Assembly (NCBI RefSeq): GCF_040931995.1
Contig: NZ_CP162412.1
Coordinates: forward strand, 2,395,001-2,459,000
Length of the DNA stretch: 64,000 nucleotides
Reading direction: 5' to 3'
Source: Pelagovum sp. HNIBRBA483
GTDB taxonomy: Bacteria > Pseudomonadota > Alphaproteobacteria > Rhodobacterales > Rhodobacteraceae
Shown here: positions 16,907 to 26,789 of the stretch, piece by piece
How positions within the stretch are numbered: the stretch's first letter is position 1
Layout: each line of letters begins with the position of its first letter
Notes under the pieces: generated by a model
What the model was told of the DNA's origin: nothing
The model's input: only the letters and a program-made list of their open reading frames with translations
Databases searched by the model: none
Position numbers and translations under genes: made by a program

Positions 16907-18319
16907 ATGGAACTTCAAAACAAGGCCACAGCACTGTGGTCAAATTTCTTCAACGTAAAGATGGTGCAGATCAGGACCTTCCACATGACGTGGTTCGCGT
17001 TCTTCTCGTGCTTCTTTGCATGGTTCGGCATTGCGCCGCTAATGAGCGTTGTTCGGGATGAACTCGCACTGACGCCGAACCAGATCGGCTGGGCCATCAT
17101 TGGATCGGTCTCAATGACTATTTTCGCCCGGCTGTTCATCGGCTGGCTCTGTGACCGCATCGGGCCCAGGAAGTCCTATACTTGGCTGCTGATCATCGGG
17201 TCGCTTCCAGTGATGGGCATCGGCTTGTCGTATAGCTTTGAAACTTTCTTGCTGTTCCGTGTTCTGATTGGCGGCATCGGCGCTGCTTTTGTTATCACGC
17301 AGTACCATACATCTGTGATGTTTGCGCCCAACGTGGTCGGCCAGGCAAACGCGACTTCGGCGGGCTGGGGTAATCTGGGCGGCGGTGTCACGCAATTTGT
17401 CATGCCGCTGTTGTTCTCGGTCATGGTCGTTGGTTTCGGCTTTTCCGAAGCGGTTGGCTGGCGCCTATCTATGGTTGTGGTCGGTGTGATCATCTTTCTA
17501 ACCGGGATCGCCTATTATTTTCTGACCCAAGACGCGCCTGACGGCAATTTCGACGATCTGCGTGCGCTGGGCAAAATGGAAGAAAAGAAGAAAGTCACTG
17601 GCAATTACATGCAGGCACTCAAAGACCCACGGGTCTGGGTGCTGTTCGTAATCTATGGCGCATGTTTCGGTATCGAGCTGACAGTAAACAATGTCGCTGC
17701 TCTTTACTTCATGGACTACTTTGATCTTACCCTTGTAACAGCCGGTTTCGTCGCGGCCTCCTTCGGCCTGATGAACCTGTTTGCCCGCACGCTTGGCGGC
17801 CTGTTCGGGGACAATTTCGGATCGCTCTGGGGGCTCAAAGGGCGCGCATTCTGGCTCTTCATCTGCTTGTTCTTCGAGGGCTGCGCTTTGATGGTCTTCA
17901 GCCAGATGCATGTGCTGTTTCTCGCTTTGCCGGCTCTGATCGTCTTTTCGCTGTTCACGCAGATGGCGGAAGGAGCCACCTATTCGGTGGTGCCGTTCAT
18001 CAACAAGAAGGCGCTTGGTGCTGTGGCCGGTGTAGTCGGCGCGGGCGGGAACGCGGGTGCTGTGCTCGCAGGGTTCCTCTTTAAGAACGTGATCGACTGG
18101 AGCGAGGCGTTCTTCATCCTAGGCATTGTCGTCACCTGTGCCTCTTTCCTTGCGTTCTTCGTTAGGTTCTCGACCCGGCAAGAAGACGAGGAGCGCGCCA
18201 ACTTCGCGGCGGCCAACATCGAAACTCTCCGGTTGCGAGCCCTTAGGGCCAATGCGGCCTTGGAAGAGGGCTTGACCGCAATCGCGAAGAAAAATGGCGA
18301 AGCGAAACCAGCAGAATAA
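16907..18319 (+). CDS. narK: NarK1-type nitrate/nitrite MFS transporter
   Basis: A 470-residue major facilitator protein with twelve predicted membrane segments. The nitrate signature region reads SAGWGNLGGGVTQFVMPLL in helix 5. The second half has TQMAEGATYSVVPFINKKA and VVGAGGNAGAV, the companion signature. These are features of NarK1, thought to be a proton-coupled nitrate importer. ATG 16907 is chosen because AGGCGGAGGGG precedes it; the earlier in-frame TTG is part of the FNR box. The next gene encodes the NarK2-type half. In Paracoccus the two halves are one fused protein; here they are separate. Confidence 0.92.
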   Translation: MELQNKATALWSNFFNVKMVQIRTFHMTWFAFFSCFFAWFGIAPLMSVVRDELALTPNQIGWAIIGSVSMTIFARLFIGWLCDRIGPRKSYTWLLIIGSLPVMGIGLSYSFETFLLFRVLIGGIGAAFVITQYHTSVMFAPNVVGQANATSAGWGNLGGGVTQFVMPLLFSVMVVGFGFSEAVGWRLSMVVVGVIIFLTGIAYYFLTQDAPDGNFDDLRALGKMEEKKKVTGNYMQALKDPRVWVLFVIYGACFGIELTVNNVAALYFMDYFDLTLVTAGFVAASFGLMNLFARTLGGLFGDNFGSLWGLKGRAFWLFICLFFEGCALMVFSQMHVLFLALPALIVFSLFTQMAEGATYSVVPFINKKALGAVAGVVGAGGNAGAVLAGFLFKNVIDWSEAFFILGIVVTCASFLAFFVRFSTRQEDEERANFAAANIETLRLRALRANAALEEGLTAIAKKNGEAKPAE

Positions 18320-18329
18320 CAATGAATGC

Positions 18330-18352
18330 GACGGGCCTGTTGCGGGCCCGTC
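18330..18352 (+). other. Intercistronic hairpin between narK1 and narK2
   Basis: gacgggcc (18330-18337) pairs exactly with ggcccgtc (18345-18352) around a 7-base loop, in the 57-base gap between the two narK genes. There is no T-run, so a role in transcript processing or stability is more likely than termination. Confidence 0.6.
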
Positions 18353-18376
18353 CCACACTCAGTCTGGAGAAATAAA

Positions 18377-19993
18377 GTGGGACAAGATCTAAGAAACTGG
18401 AACATAGAGGACGATAGCTATTGGTCCTCAACCGGCAAATCGATTGCCACGCGTAACTTGTGGATTTCGATACCCTCATTGTTGTGCGGGTTTGCTGTTT
18501 GGTTATACTGGGGCATCATCACCGTTCAGATGATCAATCTGGGCTTTGCCTTTGATCAGTCACAGCTGTTTACGCTAGGCGCCATCGCGGGCCTGACCGG
18601 TGCGACGCTGCGTATTCCGTCGACATTCTTTATCCGTATTGCGGGTGGCAAGAACACGATTGTCTATACCACCGCTCTGCTGATGATCCCCGCCGCGGGC
18701 GCGGGTTTTGCGTTGCAAGATCCTGACACCCCCTTGTGGTATTTCCAGATCCTCGCATTCTTGTCCGGTATTGGTGGCGGCAACTTCTCGTCATCGATGT
18801 CAAACATTTCGTTCTTCTATCCCAAGAAAAAGCTGGGCTATGCGCTTGGCATGAATGCTGGCCTCGGCAACTTTGGCGTGACCACGATGCAGATCCTCAT
18901 CCCTCTGGTGATGACGGTTGGCATTTTCGGCGGTGAAAGCCGCACACTGGTGAATACTTCCGGCACGCTGATCGGCAAAATTCCAGCCGGTACAGAGACC
19001 TACATCCACAACGCTGGCCTGATCTGGCTCGTATTCCTGATCCCATTGGCGATCATCGGCTGGATTGGTATGAACAACATCCGTGACGAGCACGTCTCAC
19101 CCGACATCCCTAACCCGCTGGGTGGTTTCGCAATTATCACCGGTATGCTGGTGCTGGGCCTTGGTGCTGCGGCGTTCGGCCTTTGGTTGCTCTTGCCGCA
19201 AACCGAAGGTGGCCTTCCGACGTCGGGCCTTGGCGTTTCCAAATGGATCGTGCTGCCGATCGTGATCGCGCTGACGGTATTCCTGCTAAAAATGATCCCG
19301 GGCGCTGTTGGTCAGAACCTGACCCGCCAATACAAGATTTTCGGCAACAAGCACACTTGGGCGATGACAGTGATCTACACCATGACCTTCGGGTCATTCA
19401 TCGGCTTCTCTGCTGCATTGGCGCTGACCATCAAGGTTGTATTTGGTTTCAGCCACATTGAAGTCGACGGACTTATGACCCATGATACCGTGAACCCAAA
19501 TGGCCCCTCGGCCCTGATGTTCGCATGGATGGGGCCGTTCATCGGCGCACTGATCCGCCCGATTGGGGGTATCTGGGCTGATAAGGCCGGTGGCGCAAAG
19601 GTGACTCAGATCATCTCCGTTGTCATGGTCGCCTCGGCGCTGGGTGTCGCCTACTTCATCCAAGCGGCTTACAACTCGACGACACCGGAACAGTATTTCT
19701 ACCCATTCCTGGGCCTGTTCCTGATCCTGTTCGCAGCCACCGGTATCGGCAACGGATCGACCTTCCGGACAATCGGTGTGGTGTTCAACAAAGAGCAAGC
19801 CGGCCCTGCACTTGGGTGGACCGCTGCGGTTGCCGCTTACGGCGCCTTCATCATCCCCAAAGTCTTCGGGGAACAGCTGAAAGCAGGAACCCCTGAGCTT
19901 GCTCTCTATGGCTTCGCAATCTTCTACGCTGTCTGCATCGCAATCAACTGGTGGTTCTATCTGCGACCTAACGCCTACGTGAAGAACCCTTAA
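18377..19993 (+). CDS. narK: NarK2-type nitrate/nitrite MFS transporter
   Basis: A 538-residue MFS protein with twelve or more membrane segments. Signatures are SSMSNISFFYPKKKLG before helix 5, NAGLGNFGVTTMQILIPLV in helix 5, and TGIGNGSTFRTIGVVFNKEQ in the second half, the nitrate-signature pair of NarK2, considered a nitrate/nitrite antiporter. A larger loop sits between helices 6 and 7. The GTG at 18377 is the chosen start, with CTGGAGAAAT upstream. It is the second gene of the nar operon, separated from narG by 63 bases holding a strong hairpin. Confidence 0.92.
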   Translation: MGQDLRNWNIEDDSYWSSTGKSIATRNLWISIPSLLCGFAVWLYWGIITVQMINLGFAFDQSQLFTLGAIAGLTGATLRIPSTFFIRIAGGKNTIVYTTALLMIPAAGAGFALQDPDTPLWYFQILAFLSGIGGGNFSSSMSNISFFYPKKKLGYALGMNAGLGNFGVTTMQILIPLVMTVGIFGGESRTLVNTSGTLIGKIPAGTETYIHNAGLIWLVFLIPLAIIGWIGMNNIRDEHVSPDIPNPLGGFAIITGMLVLGLGAAAFGLWLLLPQTEGGLPTSGLGVSKWIVLPIVIALTVFLLKMIPGAVGQNLTRQYKIFGNKHTWAMTVIYTMTFGSFIGFSAALALTIKVVFGFSHIEVDGLMTHDTVNPNGPSALMFAWMGPFIGALIRPIGGIWADKAGGAKVTQIISVVMVASALGVAYFIQAAYNSTTPEQYFYPFLGLFLILFAATGIGNGSTFRTIGVVFNKEQAGPALGWTAAVAAYGAFIIPKVFGEQLKAGTPELALYGFAIFYAVCIAINWWFYLRPNAYVKNP

Positions 19994-20006
19994 TCCTGAC
20001 CCCTGC

Positions 20007-20031
20007 CTTCCCCGGCGCAACGCCGGGGAAG
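20007..20031 (+). other. Strong intercistronic hairpin between narK2 and narG
   Basis: cttccccggcg (20007-20017) and cgccggggaag (20021-20031) form a perfect 11-bp stem with the loop caa, 13 bases after the narK2 stop and 25 before the narG start. Without a T-run it is more likely a 3'-end stabiliser or processing site that tunes the transporter-to-enzyme ratio. Confidence 0.7.
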
Positions 20032-20056
20032 AATCCCTTCAACAGGAGACAATGAC

Positions 20057-23000
20057 ATGAGCCACCTGCTCGACAGATTGAACTTCCTTCAGTCCAAGGA
20101 ACTGGAACAGTTTTCGGACGGCTTTGGGAAAGTGACAACGGAAGACCGCGACTGGGAAGATACCTATCGCAATCGCTGGCGCCACGACAAAGTCGTCCGC
20201 TCGACCCACGGAGTAAACTGCACAGGATCTTGCAGCTGGAAGATCTACGTCAAGTCGGGGATCGTGACCTGGGAAACCCAACAGACCGACTATCCGCGCA
20301 CCCGCGCTGATCTGCCCAACCACGAGCCGCGCGGCTGCGCCCGTGGCGCGTCATACAGCTGGTATCTCTATTCCGCGAACCGGGTGAAGAACCCGCTGGT
20401 GCGCGGTCGGTTGATGAAAATCTGGCGCAAGATGCGCGAGACGATGGAGCCGATCGAGGCCTGGACCAAACTGCAGGCTGATCCGATCCTGCGCGCCTCT
20501 TACGTGGAAACACGCGGCAAGGGCGGTTTCGTCCGCGCCACATGGGATGAGGCGACCGAAATCACGGCGGCCGCAAACGCGTATACGGCCAAGACCTATG
20601 GCCCCGACCGCGTCTTTGGCTTCTCGCCGATTCCTGCAATGTCGATGGTCAGCTATGCCGCTGGCTCGCGTTACCTGTCGCTGATGGGCGGCGTCTGCAT
20701 GTCGTTCTATGATTGGTACTGTGACCTGCCGCCTGCGTCGCCCATGACTTGGGGCGAGCAGACAGACGTGCCGGAAAGTGCCGACTGGTACAATTCAGGC
20801 TACCTGCTGCTTTGGGGCTCCAACGTCCCACAGACCCGGACGCCGGACGCGCATTTCTACACCGAGGCGCGCTATAAAGGCACCAAATCCGCCGTCATTT
20901 GCCCCGATTATTCCGAGGCCGCCAAGTTCGGCGACGTCTGGCTGAACGCCAAGCAGGGCACGGATGCGGCCCTGGCGATGGCCTTTGGCCACGTCATCTT
21001 GCGTGAATTCCACTTGGACCGTCAGGCCGAATACTTCGAGGATTACACCCGCAAATATTCGGATTTCCCGATGCTGGTGAAGCTGGACGAAAAGGACGGC
21101 AAGCTTGTGCCGGGTCGTTTCTTGCGGGCGGACGATCTGGACGGCAAACTGGGTGAGGACAACAACCCCGAATGGAAAACTGTCGCCTATGACGAGGCTT
21201 CCAAAGGGTTTGTCGCGCCTAATGGGTCCGTCGGATATCGCTGGGGCGAAGACGGTGAATGGAACCTCGAAGAAAAGGCGAAAGAGGCCGAGACCAAGCT
21301 CAAGATGAGCTTCGTTTTGGAAGAAGACCATGACGATGTTCTGGGCGTCGACTTTCCCTACTTTGGTGGCGAGGCGTTTGGCCAGTTTAAGACGGATGCC
21401 GATCACCCTGACGTTCTGACCCGCAACATCCCGGTGAAAAAGATCAAAACCGCCGATGGCGAGATTGCGGTCGCGACCGTGTTCGACCTGTTCTGTGCCA
21501 ACTACGGCTTGGACCGTGGTCTCGGCGGTGACTGGGTTACATCGGACTATGCCAATGACATGCCTGGTACGCCTGCTTGGGCCCAGAAGATCACTGGCGT
21601 CCCGGCTGACAAGATCATCCACGTGGCTCGCGGATTTGCTGACAACGCAGAGAAGACGAACGGCAAGTCGATGATCATCATCGGGGCCGCGATGAACCAC
21701 TGGTTCCACATGGATATGAACTATCGCGGAGTCATCAACATGCTGGTGATGTGTGGCTGTGTTGGGCAATCCGGCGGTGGCTGGGCACACTATGTGGGGC
21801 AGGAAAAACTGCGCCCGCAGACCGGCTGGCAACCTCTGGCCTTTGCGCTGGATTGGAACCGTCCTCCGCGGCACATGAACTCGACTTCAGCATGGTATGC
21901 GCACACGGATCAGTGGCGCTATGAGACCCTTAAAGCAGACGAGATCCTGTCACCCACAGCGCCCGAGGGCGATTGGGACATTTCCCTGATCGACTACAAC
22001 ATCCGCGCCGAACGCATGGGCTGGTTGCCGTCTGCTCCGCAGCTCAAGACCAACCCGTTCGAAGTAGCCAAGGCGGCCAAGGCGGCGGGCAAGGAAATCC
22101 CGGCCTATGTGGCCGAGAACCTGAAGTCCGGCGAACTGGAAATGTCCTGTGAGGACCCGGATAACCCAGCCAACTGGCCGCGCAACTTGTTCGTGTGGCG
22201 TTCCAACTTGCTCGGGTCTTCGGGCAAGGGGCACGAATACTTCCTCAAGCACCTGCTTGGCACCGATCATGGTGTGATGGGCAAGGATCTTGGCGAAGAC
22301 GGCGGACAATTGCCCAAAGAGGCCAGGTGGCATGAAGATGCGCCGCGGGGCAAGCTGGACCTGCTTGTGACCATCGACTTTAGAATGAGCACGACCTGCG
22401 TCTATTCCGACATCGTTCTACCAACGGCCAGTTGGTACGAAAAGGACGATATGAACACGTCTGACATGCACCCGTTCATCCACCCGCTGCAAGCAGCGGT
22501 CGATCCGGCCTATGAGTCCAAATCCGATTGGGAAATCTTCAAGGCAATCGCCAAGAAATTCCAGCAGATCGCACCGGGCTATCTGGACAAAGAGATAGAT
22601 ATCGTCGCCCTGCCGATCCTGCACGACACCCCTGCGGAGATCGCGCAGGACCAGGTGAAGGACTGGAAAAAAGGCGAATGCGACCTGATCCCGGGCAAGA
22701 CCGCCCCTGCTTTCGTGGCGGTCGAGCGGGACTATACCGCGATCTATGACCGCTTCACGGCGCTTGGCCCGATGCTTGATAAACTCGGCAATGGCGGCAA
22801 GGGCATCACCTGGAACACCCAGGACGAGATCGACAACCTGTCGGCTCTCAATGGTGTGCAACTGGACGGCGCGGCAGCGGGACGCCCAAAAATCGAAACG
22901 GCCATTGACGCTTGCGAAGTCATCCTGATGCTCGCACCTGAGACGAACGGCAACGTCGCCGTGAAGGCTTGGGAAGCTCTGGAAAAAGCCACGGGGCGCG

Positions 23001-23797
23001 AACATGCGCATCTGGCTGAAGGCGAACATGGCAACAAAATCCGTTTCCATGACATTGCAGCTCAACCGCGCAAGATCATCTCCAGCCCCACATGGTCGGG
23101 CATCGAGTCGGAGAAAGTCAGCTACAACGCGGGCTACACGAACGTCCACGAGCTGATCCCGTGGCGGACCTTGACAGGGCGGCAACAGCTTTATCAGGAT
23201 CACCTCTGGATGCGCGCATTCGGCGAAGGCTTCATGTCCTACCGCCCGCCCGTTGATCTGAAGACCATTACAGCGGATGTACAGGATGAGGGCGACAACC
23301 TCGTTTTGAACTTCATCACGCCGCACCAGAAGTGGGGCATCCACTCCACCTATACCGACAATCTGTTAATGCTCACGCTGAACAGGGGCGGTCCGGTGAT
23401 CTGGATCAGCGAGAATGACGCCAAGAGCGCCGGGATTGTCGATAACGACTGGGTGGAGCTTTACAACACCAACGGTGCCCTGACGGCGCGCGCGGTTGTC
23501 TCGCAGCGGATCAAGGACGGCACAACGTTCATGTATCACGCTCAAGAGAAGATCGTGAACACGCCGGGCTCTGAGAAGACCGGGAACCGCGGGGGTATCC
23601 ACAACTCTGTAACCCGCGCTGTTCTCAAACCCACACACATGATCGGTGGCTATGCCCAGCAGTCCTACGGCTTCAATTACTACGGCACCGTGGGATCGAA
23701 CCGGGACGAGTTCGTCGTTGTCCGCAAGATGAAGAAAGTGGACTGGCTCGACAAAGAAAAGAGCTGGGAAGCACCTGCACAGGAGGCAGCAGAATGA
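20057..23797 (+). CDS. narG: Respiratory nitrate reductase, alpha subunit
   Basis: A 1246-residue molybdopterin enzyme of normal NarG length. The FS0 cluster ligands are in STHGVNCTGSCSWK (His plus two Cys) and a later GCARGAS Cys. The molybdenum-ligand region is FYDWYCDLPPASPMTWGEQT, with the Asp after Cys as in E. coli NarG. It reduces nitrate to nitrite on the cytoplasmic side as part of NarGHI. The ATG at 20057 follows the ribosome-binding sequence ACAGGAGACA. There is no twin-arginine signal at the N-terminus beyond the vestigial pattern usual for cytoplasmic NarG. It overlaps narH by 4 bases (ATGA). Confidence 0.98.
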   Translation: MSHLLDRLNFLQSKELEQFSDGFGKVTTEDRDWEDTYRNRWRHDKVVRSTHGVNCTGSCSWKIYVKSGIVTWETQQTDYPRTRADLPNHEPRGCARGASYSWYLYSANRVKNPLVRGRLMKIWRKMRETMEPIEAWTKLQADPILRASYVETRGKGGFVRATWDEATEITAAANAYTAKTYGPDRVFGFSPIPAMSMVSYAAGSRYLSLMGGVCMSFYDWYCDLPPASPMTWGEQTDVPESADWYNSGYLLLWGSNVPQTRTPDAHFYTEARYKGTKSAVICPDYSEAAKFGDVWLNAKQGTDAALAMAFGHVILREFHLDRQAEYFEDYTRKYSDFPMLVKLDEKDGKLVPGRFLRADDLDGKLGEDNNPEWKTVAYDEASKGFVAPNGSVGYRWGEDGEWNLEEKAKEAETKLKMSFVLEEDHDDVLGVDFPYFGGEAFGQFKTDADHPDVLTRNIPVKKIKTADGEIAVATVFDLFCANYGLDRGLGGDWVTSDYANDMPGTPAWAQKITGVPADKIIHVARGFADNAEKTNGKSMIIIGAAMNHWFHMDMNYRGVINMLVMCGCVGQSGGGWAHYVGQEKLRPQTGWQPLAFALDWNRPPRHMNSTSAWYAHTDQWRYETLKADEILSPTAPEGDWDISLIDYNIRAERMGWLPSAPQLKTNPFEVAKAAKAAGKEIPAYVAENLKSGELEMSCEDPDNPANWPRNLFVWRSNLLGSSGKGHEYFLKHLLGTDHGVMGKDLGEDGGQLPKEARWHEDAPRGKLDLLVTIDFRMSTTCVYSDIVLPTASWYEKDDMNTSDMHPFIHPLQAAVDPAYESKSDWEIFKAIAKKFQQIAPGYLDKEIDIVALPILHDTPAEIAQDQVKDWKKGECDLIPGKTAPAFVAVERDYTAIYDRFTALGPMLDKLGNGGKGITWNTQDEIDNLSALNGVQLDGAAAGRPKIETAIDACEVILMLAPETNGNVAVKAWEALEKATGREHAHLAEGEHGNKIRFHDIAAQPRKIISSPTWSGIESEKVSYNAGYTNVHELIPWRTLTGRQQLYQDHLWMRAFGEGFMSYRPPVDLKTITADVQDEGDNLVLNFITPHQKWGIHSTYTDNLLMLTLNRGGPVIWISENDAKSAGIVDNDWVELYNTNGALTARAVVSQRIKDGTTFMYHAQEKIVNTPGSEKTGNRGGIHNSVTRAVLKPTHMIGGYAQQSYGFNYYGTVGSNRDEFVVVRKMKKVDWLDKEKSWEAPAQEAAE

Positions 23798-25317
23798 GAA
23801 TCCGCGCACAAATCGGCATGGTGCTGAACCTCGACAAATGCATCGGGTGCCACACATGCTCTGTCACTTGCAAGAACGTCTGGACGAGCCGGGACGGCGT
23901 TGAATACGCCTGGTTCAACAACGTGGAAACCAAGCCCGGCACGGGGTATCCAACCGACTGGGAAAATCAGGATCGCTGGAAAGGCGGCTGGGAGCGGACG
24001 AAGGCAGGCAAGCTGCAGCCCAGGCAGGGCAGCAAATGGCGCATCCTGTCCAACATCTTTGCCAACCCGTCCATGCCCGAGATCGACGACTATTATGAGC
24101 CGTTTGACTTTGATTATGACCACCTGAAATCCGCCCCGGAAATGGAGGCGTTCCCCACGGCGCGCCCCCGTTCCAAGATCACTGGCGAGCGTATCCAGAA
24201 GATTGAAAAAGGTCCAAACTGGGAGGAAATCCTGGGCGGTGAATTCTCCAAGCGCTCGGCGGATTACAACTTTGAGGGCATCCAGAAGGAGATTTACGGG
24301 GAATACGAGAACACCTTCATGATGTATCTCCCCCGTCTTTGCGAACACTGCCTGAACCCGGCCTGTGCCTCGTCCTGCCCATCGGGCGCGATCTACAAGC
24401 GTGAAGAAGACGGCATTGTCTTGATCGACCAGGAAAAGTGCCGTGGCTGGCGCATGTGCGTGTCGGGCTGCCCCTATAAGAAGATCTACTACAACTGGGA
24501 AAGCGGCAAATCCGAGAAATGCACCCTGTGCTATCCCCGGATCGAAAGCGGCAACCCGACGGTCTGTTCTGAAACCTGTGTCGGACGCATTCGGTACCTG
24601 GGTGTCATGCTCTATGACGCCGACAAGATCGAAGATGCGGCGAATATGGAGGACGAACAGGACCTGTATGATGCGCAACTGGGCGTGTTTCTTGACCCCA
24701 ACGACCCTGTCGTGATTGAGACAGCCCGCGCTGATGGCATACCGGAGGACTGGATCAAGGCCGCGCAGGAAAGCCCGATCTGGAAGATGGCGATGGAGTG
24801 GAAGGTCGCCTTCCCGCTGCACCCCGAATACCGGACGCTGCCGATGGTGTGGTACATTCCGCCACTCAGCCCGATCCAGAATGCAGCCGAAGCCGGAACC
24901 ATCGGGACCGATGCTGGCATGCCGGACGTCAAGAACCTGCGGATCCCGGTCAAATACCTCGCCAACATGCTGACCGCAGGAGATGAAGAACCTGTTGTCA
25001 CGGCGCTCGAGCGTATGCTGGCAATGCGATCCTACATGCGCTCCAAGACGATCGAAGGGGTGGTTGACGAAGCCATCGCGGCGCGCGTCGGGCTTTCTGG
25101 CCGTGTGATTGAAGACATGTACAAGATCATGGCGCTTGCCGATTACGAAGACCGCTTCGTCATCCCGACAACACACCGTGAACAGGTGGAAGAAGCTTAT
25201 GACCTGCGTGGCGGCTGTGGTTTCACCGACACCAACGGATGTGGCGGCGGATCATCGAAGGGCTCGCTCTTCGGCGGCTCCAAAAGACCCCTCAAGATGC
25301 CATCGGAGGCGATGTGA
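23794..25317 (+). CDS. narH: Respiratory nitrate reductase, beta subunit
   Basis: A 507-residue iron-sulfur protein. Cysteine groups are CIGCHTCSVTCKNVW, CEHCLNPACASSCPSGA, CRGWRMCVSGCPYKK and CTLCYPR with CSETCVGRIRYLG. The Trp in CRGW replaces one Cys, which is the hallmark of the 3Fe-4S cluster in NarH. It passes electrons from the NarI hemes to NarG. The C-terminus ends with a Gly/Ser-rich stretch (GGCGFTDTNGCGGGSS). The ATG overlaps the narG stop, and narJ follows after 1 base. Confidence 0.98.
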   Translation: MRIRAQIGMVLNLDKCIGCHTCSVTCKNVWTSRDGVEYAWFNNVETKPGTGYPTDWENQDRWKGGWERTKAGKLQPRQGSKWRILSNIFANPSMPEIDDYYEPFDFDYDHLKSAPEMEAFPTARPRSKITGERIQKIEKGPNWEEILGGEFSKRSADYNFEGIQKEIYGEYENTFMMYLPRLCEHCLNPACASSCPSGAIYKREEDGIVLIDQEKCRGWRMCVSGCPYKKIYYNWESGKSEKCTLCYPRIESGNPTVCSETCVGRIRYLGVMLYDADKIEDAANMEDEQDLYDAQLGVFLDPNDPVVIETARADGIPEDWIKAAQESPIWKMAMEWKVAFPLHPEYRTLPMVWYIPPLSPIQNAAEAGTIGTDAGMPDVKNLRIPVKYLANMLTAGDEEPVVTALERMLAMRSYMRSKTIEGVVDEAIAARVGLSGRVIEDMYKIMALADYEDRFVIPTTHREQVEEAYDLRGGCGFTDTNGCGGGSSKGSLFGGSKRPLKMPSEAM

Positions 25318-25318
25318 T

Positions 25319-26023
25319 ATGGACCGGACCTTAAAAGCACTATCACTCATCCTGAGCTACCCGACCCGCGAGTTGCAGCAGGCGATGCCCGAAATCGGCG
25401 CCGTTCTGGCCTCGGACACACGTCTCACAGCAGCAGCCCGTCGGGCGTTGCGCCCGCTGGTGGAGGAGCTGAGCGGACGCGACATCTATGACCTCAAAGA
25501 GCAGTTCGTCCTGCTTTTCGACAGATCGCGCACCTTGTCGCTCAACCTGTTCGAGCACGTTCACGGAGAAAGCCGAGATCGGGGCGGCGCAATGGTCTCG
25601 TTGGTCGAGACGTATCGGGAGGGCGGGTTCGATCCCGTCACCTCGGAACTCCCGGATCACTTGCCTGTTTTGCTGGAATTCCTGTCGACGCGTCCCTTCG
25701 AAGAAGCACAGGATACTCTGGCGGATGCAGCCCATATTTTTGAGGCGCTGAACGCCCGGCTTGTCCGGAGGGAAAGCCCTTATGGCGCTGTATTCGCCGG
25801 AATTTTGCAATTGGCCGGGGTGAAAGCCGATCAGGACGCAGTTGCCGAGATGCTCGCGCAGCCTGACGATGATCCGACCGATCTGGAGGCTCTCGATGAG
25901 GTTTGGGAAGAAAGCGAAGTGCTCTTTGGCCCCGATCCCAATGCTGGATGTCCCCATGCGCGCGAAATGCTCGCGCAGATGGATTTTCCCGTTAACCCCG
26001 CGCCGCGACACGCGGCTGAATAG
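25319..26023 (+). CDS. narJ: Nitrate reductase molybdenum cofactor assembly chaperone
   Basis: A 234-residue helical protein of the TorD/NarJ family (LSLILSYPTRELQQAMPEIG at the N-terminus, LFDRSRTLSLNLFEHVHGE in the middle, HLPVLLEFLST later). NarJ keeps NarGH competent for cofactor insertion and membrane attachment. The ATG at 25319 begins 1 base after the narH stop; longer in-frame readings would run inside narH and are rejected. Confidence 0.95.
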   Translation: MDRTLKALSLILSYPTRELQQAMPEIGAVLASDTRLTAAARRALRPLVEELSGRDIYDLKEQFVLLFDRSRTLSLNLFEHVHGESRDRGGAMVSLVETYREGGFDPVTSELPDHLPVLLEFLSTRPFEEAQDTLADAAHIFEALNARLVRRESPYGAVFAGILQLAGVKADQDAVAEMLAQPDDDPTDLEALDEVWEESEVLFGPDPNAGCPHAREMLAQMDFPVNPAPRHAAE

Positions 26024-26034
26024 GGAGACAAGAC

Positions 26035-26784
26035 ATGTTCTTGAACTTTGATATCAACTTCATCATCTTCGGCATATTGCCCTATGCAGCGCTGACCATC
26101 CTCGTTGTTGGATCAATCGCTCGCTATGACCGCGATCAATACACGTGGAAAAGCTCCTCTAGTCAGCTGCTAAAGCGCAAACAACTGATCTGGGGCTCGA
26201 TCCTGTTTCATGTTGGGATCATCACGATCTTTTTTGGGCACCTCGTTGGCCTGTTCACACCGGTCTGGGTGCTTGACGCACTTGGCGTGCCATATTCGCT
26301 CAAACAATGGATGGCCGTGATTATTGGCGGCCCTGCAGGTATCGCGGCCTTGATCGGTGCATCCCTGCTTATGCATCGTCGTCTGACTGAGCCACGGATC
26401 CGAGCAACGTCCAGCCGGATGGATATCACCATCATGGCATTGATCTGGTTGCAACTGGCCATTGGCTTGCTGACAATCACGCAGACTCTGCAACACATGG
26501 ACGGCTCCGAGATGGTGCGTTTCATGAACTGGTCGCAGAGCATCGTCACTTGGAACATCAATGCATGGGTTACAGTGGTAGACGTGCATTGGCTCTACAA
26601 GTTGCACATCTTCCTTGGCTTGATCATCACGGCGCTCTTCCCCTTCTCGCGGTTGGTTCACATGGTTTCGGGCTTTGCAGCACCGTTCCGGTACCTTTTG
26701 CGGCCTGGCTATCAGATTGTGCGCTCGCGCCGTCAAATAGCGCTGCCCAAGCGTGCCGATACCAAAGCGACACCGGCGGAGTAA
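26035..26784 (+). CDS. narI: Respiratory nitrate reductase, gamma subunit (cytochrome b)
   Basis: A 249-residue protein with five membrane segments. The heme-ligand histidines are visible in the second span (LFHVGIITIFFGHLVGLF) and the last span (WLYKLHIFLGL followed by SRLVHMVSGF). NarI oxidises quinol at the periplasmic face and passes electrons through two b hemes to NarH. The start codon follows AGGGAGACAAGAC, 11 bases after the narJ stop. Confidence 0.97.
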   Translation: MFLNFDINFIIFGILPYAALTILVVGSIARYDRDQYTWKSSSSQLLKRKQLIWGSILFHVGIITIFFGHLVGLFTPVWVLDALGVPYSLKQWMAVIIGGPAGIAALIGASLLMHRRLTEPRIRATSSRMDITIMALIWLQLAIGLLTITQTLQHMDGSEMVRFMNWSQSIVTWNINAWVTVVDVHWLYKLHIFLGLIITALFPFSRLVHMVSGFAAPFRYLLRPGYQIVRSRRQIALPKRADTKATPAE

Positions 26785-26789
26785 AGCAA

